A DNA stretch of 64,000 nucleotides, from positions 43,390,066 to 43,454,065 of the forward strand of contig NC_080042.1 in the NCBI RefSeq assembly GCF_012489685.1. Reading direction: 5' to 3'. The stretch's first letter is position 1. Each line of letters begins with the position of its first letter. The notes beneath the pieces were generated by a model. The model worked only from the letters and a program-made list of their open reading frames with translations, was not told the DNA's origin and searched no databases. The translations under genes were made by a program, and so were the position numbers. This DNA comes from Lotus japonicus (lineage: Eukaryota; Streptophyta; Magnoliopsida; Fabales; Fabaceae). Shown here one piece after another: positions 23,227 through 33,737 of the stretch.

Positions 23227-25359
23227 TTATAAGATCCATGGAGTAATAGTGTAGTCAAAGCAGCCGGGTATGGCTGGTTTTGTAACAGGAGATGGAAAAT
23301 CCGACTCACGATTTTCGAATTTAATATCATCCCTGTTGTTTCCTTCCTTGTAGACCGCAAATAGTACGCTACATAAACATCCAGAACTACTCCACTTTAA
23401 AGATTCCATTCCCACTTCAGAACTTGGTACAGGGTAAATCGACTCACACAAAATCTCAACTTGATTCCATTCATGCTCTGCTGATTCCCCCTCTACATTG
23501 CCTTGTAGGTCACACCAAAGTATGTGCTCGGAAAATTTAGCTATATAGGTACATGAAGAACTGAACTGTTTGACACCATTGATGAGCACGCTGAACTTGA
23601 ATTCCAACAACTTGATCATTTTCATGGCGGGAACTGCACAGCAACATAGAGCTATCTTGGGGAATTTCTTTTGAAATGAGAAATGAGAAATGAGTTGATG
23701 ATTTCCTAAACGTGACATACCACATCGCGTTGTTTAAAAGCTCATCAAACAACCTTACAAATTCATGATGCACTAGCGGAATGGGACTACATACTTGGAT
23801 GAAATTATTGGAGCTCATGTACGGATAATACACATCAAAGGTAGTAAAATCACTACTTCCTTGCTGAGCTTCATCATATACAAGCATTGTACTTGGAGAT
23901 GCTTCTGAGCTCAACCTTTCTTTCTCTTGGTGCCCTTCAAAAAATCTAAAGCCTCCATGCCCAAAACCCACTTCCACTTTGACTTTAGGCAACATGTGGA
24001 TACTATCCGGTAGCTGAATTAACACACTTTCCCCATCCCTTGAGGGACAGTCGCTCAAGCCCAATAAGATTTCCTATGGAAGATGGAAACTTTCCAATGG
24101 CAGTGTCGTCTAAATTAATTTCTATTAATTTCTCCATCTTTCCCAATACTTCCGGGAATCTCTTAAGACATGAGCATCCCTGGAGATCCAGGATTTCAAG
24201 AGATGTCAACTTGATGCAGGGCACCAGAACTTCTAGCTGGGTGCATCCTTTGGCGCTCAAGCAATTGAGATTCTCGAGAAACCCAACAGAATCATGAATT
24301 TTAACTAACTTCGTGCAGTTATCAAGGGACAGATTCTTCAAGAATGGTGCTCCACTTAGGCTCGGTAGTTCGGTTAAGAACTTGCAATCATCAAAATTTA
24401 TCAAAGATAAGGACTCCAACATCTGCAAAATATAAAGCCATCAATATTTACACAGAATTTCATTTCCAAACTAAAAAGTTCGAAACTTTACGTGCCTTGG
24501 GAGGTTGGAAGAATCCAATGCAACTTTCCGGCAAACAAAGCATCTCAAGTTGTTTAGGATTGAAATCAGGTGGTAAAGATGGTGATGGATAACAACTCCA
24601 AGCTAGCACTCTCAAACTATTTGGTAGATACTCAGGGCCTATAGAAGACTTTGTTGAATTTTCAATGATCATAATTCTCAGGTTTTTCATCTTCTTGAAT
24701 GCATTTCCACTCCATTGCATTTCAATGTTGTTGTGCATATCGAGCTTTATGAACTCAACTTTATCAGTTCCCTTCCAAAGCCAAAGTACAATTTAAATCA
24801 CAAAATGTGCACGTTAGGAGTATCATCAACATATAGTTTTAAAAACTTATAAATGCAAAATTGCAACATTGTCTAGAAATAAAATTTTCCGACATGAAAG
24901 GGAATGAAGGTTTAAGAATCAGAAATCTAGCACATATTCATGAAAAATGAGAAATAAAGGAAAGAAAAGAGAATAAATAACACGTACAGATGGTTTAGTT
25001 TCTTACATACCGTATTTTCTTCTAAAACATGAATGACATCCTCATCAAACCATAATCTACTGCGGCTGCCAGGCTCATTTGTTGATTCTTGCCTTACAAT
25101 TTCTCTGCCCATGTCTTGGATTAAGTCATGCATTCTTACAAAACCAAAAGAATCAATCTTAATAAGAGATCTATCAGCCAACACTCTAATACCATCTTCT
25201 GCATGAAATCCATGAGCGTGGAGCACTTGTTTGACATAGTCAAGTTCATATTTATTGCAGAAACAAGCAATGTCCAGGAAAATTCCTTTCTCATCTTCCC
25301 CCAGACCAACATAGCTCAGTTTAAGAATTTCATGGATATCTTCATGAGGAACTCGTTCA

Positions 25360-25375
25360 TATTTATCTATTTATC
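25360..25375 (-). repeat. 8-bp tandem duplication in the NB-ARC exon
   Basis: TATTTATC occurs twice in a row. Deleting one copy restores the frame from NSALDK into YERVPHEDIHEILKLSY, the normal continuation after GLPL. With both copies the frame meets a stop at once. An exact 8-bp duplication is what a hAT insertion followed by excision can leave. Confidence 0.8.
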
Positions 25376-26208
25376 TAATGCAGAGTTACATTTATATGAA
25401 CTTTTACCACATAAGTGAGAACCAATCACTTCCAAAGCCAATGGAACGCCACATGCATAAGAAACAACACGGTTTGAAATATCCACATAACTAGGATTAA
25501 TTGTACTACTTTTAAAGGCATGCCAGCTAAACAATTCAAGAGCTTTCTCGTCGCTTAGCGCCTTAATCTCATATAAATTTTCTACTCCATGGGTAGCTAA
25601 CAAGTGTTTGTTTCTTGTTGTTATAATGATCTTACTGCCAGAGCCAAACCAATCAAATCTTCCTGCAAGTGCCTTTAACTGTGCCGGTTTGTCAACATCA
25701 TCCAAAACCAAAAGAACCTTCTTTTGTTGGAGCCTTCTTTTTATTATTGGAATTCCTTGGTTGGCATTTCCCACTTTGATATCTTTCTCCCTAAGTATTT
25801 CAGATAGTAGCATTTCTTGGAGTTGTACAAGACCATGCTTACTAATTGCAGTTTCTCTGATGTCAGCAAGAAAACACGAACCTTCAAATTGATCGGCAAT
25901 CAAGTTATACAAAGCACGGGCAATTGTTGTTTTACAAATTCCCCCAAATCCATACATGCCTACCATGACCACTTCAGACCCAAGTCCTAGGAGAGACCGC
26001 ACTTCTAGCACCGCAGAGTCCAACCCAATTGGGTTATCAACAACATGTAAAAGAGTGTGATTTATCTATTTTGAGACTTCTTCAACAATATTTTGGATAA
26101 ACACATTTTCTGACTCAGAACTGCCCATTACAAAAAATGTGGAATTCATATTTAGTTCATTCTGTTGAATACAAATTAATCCCATAAAATTTAATGTATG
26201 TACTCATA

Positions 26209-26783
26209 TAGTAGTCAATAGCGGGAAATAGCGGCGCTATAGCGGCGTAGCGGAGCGGAGCGGCTCCCTGCCGCTATTGAGATGAAATAGCGGCCAACTT
26301 CACAATAGCGGTCGTAGCGGCGCGAATAGCGGCCAAAATAGCGGCAGATCGCGGCCAATAGCGGGAAATAGCGGGCGCTATATGAACGCAGGAGAAAATG
26401 ACTCAAGCCCCTTGGTTTTAAATCGTTGGGGAACCTTTTTATGGGCATGTTAGGACTTCTCAGGGCCATTATAGGTCAAAATTGAAAGAATTAAGCTTCA
26501 TTCTTCATTCAGATTTGCAAATTCGACTTCTTTACCTTGCTTTTGAGAAGTTATTAGTTGTGTGTTATTGTTCAAGACTTATGATTTTTATTTCTATTAT
26601 GAATGTTATGAATTTTAGACAATATTTGACATTGTTTGCTATTTATATGTATATAGTATTAAACTATTAATGATATAAAATTACATAAAAAAATTCAGAA
26701 TAGCGGCCATCCCGCTATGCGCTATCACGCTATCCCACTTTTGGGGCCGGCCGCTACGCGCCGCTATCCGGGATTGACTACTA
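26209..26783. mobile_element. hAT-like MITE, 575 bp, in TNL intron 1
   Basis: Ends TAGTAGTCAATAGCGG on the left and, on the other strand, TAGTAGTCAATCCCGG on the right. The inner flanks carry many copies of ATAGCGGC/GCCGCTAT in both orientations, while the centre is AT-rich. Flanking copies of tgtactcata lie directly before the left end and two bases after the right end, so the duplication is clear though its exact length is not. No coding capacity. Confidence 0.75.
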
Positions 26784-27420
26784 GGTGTACTCATACATTC
26801 CATTCATCTCATATTTTAATCTAATTTTCAGTACATATTTACTATTAATACGAAAATCATTAGGCGAACAAAAGGGGAAAAAAACGATAGTTTGAGAAAT
26901 ACCCGTTTTGGAAATGCCAGCCTGATAGATCAGCTGCTTGACATAAAGCCTTCCTCCATTTTTGCACCTTATCCTTGTCATCTTGGAACCTTTCCTCATG
27001 TTTCGCCATGGCTTCTGCATAAATCCCTGTCTGATGCCGAACTTGTGATGGCTCCACATCATAAAAAATTGGCCATACCAATCGACCTCGTACATTTAAT
27101 GACTCAAGAATGGTAACAAGTTCTTCCAAACAAAATGTCGAGGAAGCATAATTCTGAGAGAAAACAATGATCGCAATTCTAGATTCTAGAATGGCGTCAA
27201 GTAGAGCTGGTCTGATTTCTTCTCCTCTTCTAAGCTTTTAATTATCAATGAAAGTATGAATTCCCCTTTGCCGTAGAGAATAATTGAGATGACTAGTGAA
27301 ATTTAACCTGGTGTCTTCACCTCTAAAACTGAGGAAGACATCATAAGTCCATTGATATTTGAAGTTGGAAAACATGGAGAGTGTTGTTTGACTTGTCATG
27401 ATACAGGAACTTGAAAATCG

Positions 27421-27650
27421 TAAACAAGAGACCAGCAAGAACACTTATATGCAACAAACAGTGGAGTGATAGGTATTTAATTACTAACAAGAAGATACTA
27501 GCAAGGTATTTATATGCAACAAACAGTAAACAAGAGACCAGCAAGAACACTTATATGCAACAAACTGTGGAGTGATAGGTATGTAATTACTAACAAGAAG
27601 AGACTAGCAAGGTACTTATATGCAACAAACAGTGGAGTAATAAGTATGTA
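27421..27650. repeat. 106-bp tandem repeat upstream of the TNL start
   Basis: Copies start at 27421 and 27527 (TAAACAAGAGACCAGCAAGA), followed by a partial third. Within each, the phrase TATATGCAACAAACAGT recurs at half-unit spacing. It directly abuts the TNL 5' end, so it would have lain in the promoter or 5' leader. Confidence 0.85.
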
Positions 27651-28031
27651 TGTAATTACTTTCATACGGGTTGAAGGTTAGGGAAGAGATCAGATTCCCT
27701 TTCGTTTCTTAATTTTATAATTACCACCTTCAAAAGTTGTTAAATAAAAATAATAAATAATAAATGGTGGTGTGAAATGGGTTCTGATAATTTTTTTATT
27801 AACTAGTGTATTGACTAATAAAGCACTGTCATTTTTTACTTTTCGGAGCTAAGCAGTACATTGAGTTTAGTCAGTATTTTACATTCACCTGCATGTGCTC
27901 GATCATGTATTTGATCTGACCACAGCTCAATTAGAACAAATATTTTAGAACAAATAATTATTAACTAATCCCTTTAATATATTAACTAAAGCCCCCATCA
28001 TTTATTACTTCTTGGAATTAGAGTAGTTGAT

Positions 28032-29000
28032 CTTTTTTTATTAGCATCCACCTTTTATTTTTCGAAAAAGCCAAAATGAATTAAAGGAAGCAAAAGCTTC
28101 AAACCAATACAACAAAAGTTTACATAAACAAGTAGAAATAATACAACTGAACCCAGCATATTTGACCAAACAGAAAATGAAACCCCCTCCCACTTCAAAA
28201 ACCAAACACCAAACATGCGTAATCAAACATCAATGTCATGACACTTGCCCTTGCTTGCTCTCCATTCGTGGTTGCATGCAGGTACCGATGAACAAAGTTG
28301 TTAATAGATGCATTGTCCAAAAAAAAAAACAGCAATGTCATAAATAAGAAATCTAGTAAGACACAAAAACAGCCATTATGGACTGCTTGTGCTATACTAA
28401 TAACCATCCCTACACTGTTATCAATTACCTGCAGTAATTTCCATTAAGCCTCTTTACACCAAGGCCTGAGCAGAACCGTTGGAAAATAGCCACAATATAC
28501 TCCAAACAGTGAAAGAGTTGAAACAATGAGTTCAAACCTGAAACTATCGCCCAGATGATATTTGCACAACACTTCACTTTAGGCAATAATCTGGATCCAT
28601 ACCCCATTGATAGAAAGTAGCTTTAAAATTATTCACATTTGCTTTTAACCACAACCAAGACCTCATTTTAATCAAGTCAAGAATAGGTTCTGCACTAAAT
28701 CCCCCCGTTAAAAAATACAGAGTTCTTTAACAGCCATATGCCGCAAATAGTGGCATACCATATAACCTTCCATAACCTGCTCAACTTCTTCTCCTTCCCC
28801 AACTGTACATGCTGAAAGAAGTGGCCTTTTCAATCATTTGGAAACACACTCTGAATACCCAACCACATGTTGCATCCACCTTTAATGACAAAGAACTATA
28901 GGAGTCATGGTGAAGGTTGTACAATACCAAATTTACGCATGAAATTAGATAATTATCCTTAAGCATTTTTGGGTGGTTTGTGACCTCAAAAACAGGTGAC
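28032..29000 (-). mobile_element. LINE remnant with RT zinc-binding (zf-RVT) relic
   Basis: On the minus strand, 28860-28690 reads VFPND, then QLGKEKKLSRLWKVIWYATI and WLLKN. These are the W-K-x-x-W-x-x-x-I-W-x-x-R/K-N spacing of the zinc-binding domain that follows reverse transcriptase in plant LINEs. A stop and frameshifts break it. Downstream, the sequence ends AAAAATAAAAGG and an A-rich tail at about 28033, as a LINE 3' end would. No RT domain remains, so this is a 5'-truncated copy. Confidence 0.6.
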
Positions 29001-30317
29001 TTTATTAAATTTTGAAACTCCTTCTAACATTTGAAACCACCAGAAATGGTTACTTTGGTTGAAAAAATAAGAGATTTTCTGGTCGTGACTGTTGAACACC
29101 CAGAAATTGCTTTTCTAATGGGTAATGGCTAAATAAAAAAAAGGTATATGACCGTCTTATTCAGAAGTCAGAACTCAAGAATAAAATCATCAGCATGCTT
29201 TAAAGTGCATCTAATCTCCTTCTGTAATTTCTCTTCATTAACTCTGGAGCATAGATAGAGGTTTCTCTGGGGTTATATAAACAACCAACAAAAGACTTTT
29301 TCCCACGGGGTATCTAATAAATGAGAATTCATCAATTTGTAATTACAGAAGTTGTACACCTAATTTTAAACATACACTAAAAATATTTGATAACATCTCT
29401 TAATTTGTTTAAAGGAATTCATCAATTTGAAGTAATAGTAAATGGATTTATATGATAGTGACCAGAACTTGAAAAAGGAGTAAAGGAACTGAGATAAGTC
29501 ATTTAGAGGGTTGAATTGATCTAATCTAATATAAAATAGTAGAATAGTAAAAAAAAATTGAAGAAAGAACAAGAGAGTGCTTTGTACAGTCAAAGACACC
29601 CTTTTTTCTCTCCAAAATATTCCAATCTCAAACTTCCTTGCCTAAGAGACTCTTGACACATCCCCAGTTTTAATTCCTATCACAATCCTCATTCACTGGT
29701 ATAACATTGAATCAAATCAATGGGATATATAAGCACTAAAAAACTAGAAGCACAGAACGAAATCAAAGGTAGTACTCACTTATGCATTTTACAGCTTTAG
29801 AGGACCATGGTCAAAAAACTGAGTTCTGGATGTATGATTCCCTGTCAGTCACATATCACATATCTTATTTTATACATTGGTCAAACCTTTATCAGTCCAT
29901 CGATTGTTTGAAGCTCAATCTACAATAAATGAATCAATTGATTGTTATTAGAATCTTCCCAGTAGGATCCCACAAAAATAATGAAAAGGGCATGAAGTGG
30001 ACGATGATCTTAAGAAGAAAACAATACTAGAATTGAGGGACCAGTGTATTCTCTTCCTGGTTGCTGTTACCATACTCTATAAGGGACCAGTGTATTCTCT
30101 TCCAGGTTGAGCATATCAAAGTCCAGGATGCTGTTACCATTACCAACACAATAGAGTTCAGTTAAAATCACAGAAGAAAAGCTAATTAAGCAGATTCTGA
30201 TGACTAATCTACTAATTTCAGAGATCGTTAAGCAAAACCTAGGCTAGCTAATTAACAAACTTGATAGGAAGTATGTATAAGTTTTTTGCTTAGTGCGAAC
30301 TGTGAAGGACTTACTTG
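29001..30317. other. No recognised gene
   Basis: AT-rich. The only structure noticed is a 21-bp direct repeat, GGGACCAGTGTATTCTCTTC plus C, at 30037-30057 and 30083-30103. This stretch may include the old 3' region of the EXO70-like pseudogene. Confidence 0.4.
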
Positions 30318-33110
30318 CTATTGCTACTGCAACAAGATCTTTTACAGGTAGATTCTTATTTCTTCCCTGAGCTGCACATAAAAAATAAACCACTGAGACT
30401 GATCCCTGCACATCTCCTCAAAATGCAGGTTGAACAACTTGAGCTTCTCCTTCATAGGCTTCGCCGCTGCGGAAGCCATTGACGGACCCATTATTCTCCT
30501 CCACCTTAAGAAATCCCCCAACACATTGTTCCAGGATCTTCTAATGTACCTCACATTAGGCATCATGAAAACAGAGCACAAACCAGAGTCATTATTAATT
30601 ATGGCAAATTGCGCTCTAGCTACCAACTCCAAAATCCGAGTGATTAGCGTTGTAATCCTTCAATGAAAGGATATTGTGATGGAAAACTAGTTCTAGGGTT
30701 TACCGCGACCAGCACGCGGTTTGATAAACGCTTCCCCTAATCTCTTCCAAATAGTGATTGTTACTGATATAAGAACATCGATCAGCGAGCGACTTCTGAT
30801 GTCAACAGCATTAGCCATTTTCAGCGGTTGAACTGTAGAATCACCTATTTTGGTAACCGCTGATACCGATTTCAACAATGCCAATCTATGTCGAGAACAT
30901 GGAGTAAACAGCCATTCTGGTCCTTGAATGTGTTCACTTATGATGAAGTGGTCCTCAACTGTTGGAAATGGTCTTTTTTCATCCCTGTATGTGTTACCGT
31001 CGGTCAAGTTAGTCCTTGGACCAATTTTCCGTTGGTCTCTCAGACGGAAAAGTTCAAATGTCACCATTTTTGCCACATTGGCTTGACAAATCATCAATGA
31101 CTCACATCTTATTATGTCAATTTAGTCCCTCAGGAAATTAAAAAAAAAAAACCCCTCTAAATGTTCACCTTCTTCATCATCATCTGTATCATCTAACCCA
31201 GAAAACCCAGAAAATTAACATTTTCATCTTTTTAATTTATCATAAACGTTAAAAGAAAAATGAATGGCCCAAATCTTTATCTTCATCACACAAAAAAAAA
31301 CAACAAACCCAACCGCCTCCAATATCAAGTCCAAACACGTACTATAATTTTATTGTACTTGTAAGCTGATTTATGAACGTGCCACTATCTTTCCTTCTTC
31401 AATTGGTCCTATAACCAGATCTTCATCTTCATAAAAAAAACTACAAATTAAACCTAAAACAACTTTTATTCAAAATATTATTTAGATAATGAAAAGATCC
31501 AGAAGCTTTAACAGAAGATAGAGAGGGAGAGATACCTCTTCATCTTCATCTGCAATCTCCATCCAATATCAAGTCTTCCCCTTCTCCTCTGCTACAGAAT
31601 ATGCCTCTTCTCTCCATTCTTCTCCTCCCATTCCCACCACCGCCTCTGTTTCTCATCATCTATGAACCCATAAACCCATAAACTTTAGATGAACCTAACA
31701 TTTCCTTTACCTTCATCATCCCTGAACCCTAAACCCAAATCAACAACAGAACATTGAGGAAAACTCGCTGCCGCTGCGCCCTAGTTGCGATCTCCTCCAC
31801 AAGCCGCGCCGCTTCGTCAAAATCAAACCTTCAAAGTTTGCATCGAATTTGTGCAGATCTGGTTTTTCTTACCCTAAAGGTTGTACCTTTTTAAGGATTT
31901 GTTGATGTGGAGAAGAAAGGTTGTGGCTTTGGTGATGGTTGGGGAACCGTTGCAGCATTGGAGGAACTCGTGTTCAGGGACTCCAACTCCACCTGAGAAC
32001 AGAAGCTGAATCTGAAAGAAGAGTGAACCGATTGAGGGTCAGCATTGGGCAATTTATCACAACCGCATCCACCAGATTCCGCAAGCAACCAAGCCTTGAT
32101 GTGCTCCAAACTCGTCATCTTGTCACCGTCGTCGCTTTGTTCGTGAATCAGGTTTCTGTCGGAGCTACCCGGCGACGGAAAGGGTGAGAAACGCAGGCGA
32201 AACTGAAATCCCAGATCATTTTTCTCAAAAAGTTTCGAAATTTGAGCTTGTTGAGGTCACTGGAGTGATGAACTGTGATGGGTGCTATAGAAGAAGAAGA
32301 AGAAGCGTGTGAAGGAGCGTTTTGAGCATTTGAAAATTCTCTGGGACCAGTGCAAGTTCTCTCTCTTTCTCTCAATGGTGTTCTACAATTCTAAGGAAAG
32401 CCACTGGTGTTAATAGTTTCCATCTGGGACATTGTTGGCAGCTGTTCTCGTGAGTGAGGGTTTTGCACACAGGGTGAGTGAGGGTTTCTGGGTTCTTATG
32501 AATAAATGTGATTTTCTGGGTTTTTTAATTTTTCTTACCCATTGATTCTCTAATTTTCTGTTAATTCGTGTGAGAATTTGTTTCGTTCATTCATTGGTTA
32601 TTACCTCACAATTTTGTTTGATCTTGAATTTAATTATGTATTCATGTTCATAGAATTGGAATGAGTGTCCGGAATCAAACAAGAACAAACTAGTGTCAAG
32701 ATGAATTCTTTTTAAGCTGGAAATTTGAATTAATAAATTCAGATGATTTTATTTTTAATTTCCTGAGGGACTAAATTGACATAATAAGATGTGAGTCATT
32801 GATGATATGTCAAGCCAATGTGGCAAAAATGGTGACATTTGAACTTTTCCGTCTGAGAGACCAACGGAAAATTGGTCCAAGGACTAACTTGACCGACGGT
32901 AACACATACAGGGATGAAAAAAGACCATTTCCAACAGTTGAGGACCACTTCATCATAAGTGAACACATTCAAGGACCAGAATGACTGTTTACTCCGAGAA
33001 CATGTGATTCTTCGGCACAAAATCTTTTGAATTATGCCGATGGTGCAGCTTCAGTGGCAGACTTGGGATAAAAACTTGGGACATTGATTGTTATGATTTC
33101 GTTGCATTTC
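30318..33110 (-). pseudogene. EXO70-like (exocyst subunit) pseudogene, split by a transposon
   Basis: EXO70 tethers secretory vesicles to the plasma membrane. The minus strand at 30632-30345 reads SVFMMPNVRYI, SWNNVLGDFL, MKEKLKLFNLHFEEM and QLREEIRIYL, the conserved C-terminal EXO70 order (MNN..RYIV, YxxxSW, MKEKLKLFNxxFEE, QLREELRISI). About 30 residues are missing between RYI and SW. Further upstream, before the transposon, TITIWKRLGEAF (about 30760-30700) suits the earlier EXO70 region, and 33100-33005 beyond the insertion holds a further weak trace. The regions between are deleted or frameshifted. C-terminal call is solid; the upstream pieces are inference. Confidence 0.65.
30902..32994. 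mobile_element. MULE-type element with about 240-bp TIRs, 2093 bp
   Basis: Inverted ends GAGTAAACAGCCATTCTGG (30902) and its complement at 32994 continue for about 240 bp almost unchanged: both arms encode the same 61 residues beginning MMICQANVAKMVTFELFRLR. It is flanked by a perfect 10-bp duplication cgagaacatg (30892-30901 and 32995-33004), the Mutator-type size. The interior (31150-32750) is non-coding or captured-looking with C-rich and GAAGAAGAAG stretches; there is no transposase. It interrupts the EXO70-like pseudogene. Near-identical arms point to a recent insertion. Confidence 0.92.
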
Positions 33111-33519
33111 ATATTCACCCCTTAATTTTATGGGAATTGTTATTTAGACCCCCCATAGCTATTCAGACCCCCAAAAATCTGAGAAATGTAAAGAATACCC
33201 TTAATGAAAAAAGAAAAATTGAAAAGTACCCCTCCCTCCATCCTCACCTTCTTCCTAATGCTTTGTTCAAACCCCCCCCCCACCCCCCTCTCACCACATT
33301 CTCTTTCTTCTTCAACTTCCAAACCCACTCTCAACTTCCATAACCACATTGTTGCCGGCCACCGCCTCCACCACTCACGCCACCGCCGCCGTCGTCCTCA
33401 CCCAACACCATCACTAACGCTGTCGTCGTCCTCACCTGACTTCTCCTCCCTCGTTGTCGTCGCCGTCGTCTGTGAAGGTACTGCACTAATCCTGATCTAG
33501 ATTTATCGCACTTTTAATA

Positions 33520-33680
33520 AGCGTTAGCACCGTACTCTTTGTGTGCGTTAATGTCGCACTCTGAAAGTGCGACAGAGACGCACACTGAGAGTGTGTTTTT
33601 CTATTATTATTATCCCGACGCAATGTTAAACCGCCTCTCTGTCGCACTTATAAAGTGCGTTTGTGACGTGCGATTTATAC
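33520..33680. repeat. Left subterminal repeats of the OTU-MULE
   Basis: Clustered CGCAC...GTGCG inverted phrases (CGCACTCTGAAAGTGCG and others) lie just upstream of the transposase start. The matching right-hand cluster is at 38040-38310. Possible transposase-binding sites and promoter. Confidence 0.6.
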
Positions 33681-33737
33681 AGTTTGGCCTGTAACAGAAA
33701 CAGTAAACAATTTGCAATTTTTGTTTTGCATTTCAGA

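Larger units (their letters stand above)
23227..27399 (-). pseudogene. TIR-NBS-LRR (TNL) disease-resistance pseudogene
   Basis: TNLs are intracellular immune receptors. Inferred exons on the minus strand: TIR 27399-26903 ([13 protein letters not shown]; donor GTATTTCTC), NB-ARC 26120-25011 (donor GTATGTAAG), linker 24771-24492, then LRR and post-LRR domain 24422-23227. NB-ARC motifs are in order: P-loop, KKVLLVLDDVDK (kinase 2), GSGSKIIITTRNKHLL (RNBS-B), CGVPLALEVIGSHL (GLPL), FGFVRMHDLIQDMGREIV (MHD type). Damage: TAA in the TIR domain (27240-27238), TAG before the P-loop (26068-26066), P-loop GGIGKTT changed to GGICKTT (about 25934), an 8-bp duplication shifting frame (25360-25375), and frameshifts near 24040 and 23670. 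Intron 1 holds a hAT-like insertion. Exon limits are my reading of splice consensus. Confidence 0.9.

Noticed and set aside
32799..32984. 61-codon frame identical to part of 30693-31097
   Set aside because: Both are arms of the same inverted-repeat transposon; the identity comes from the TIRs.
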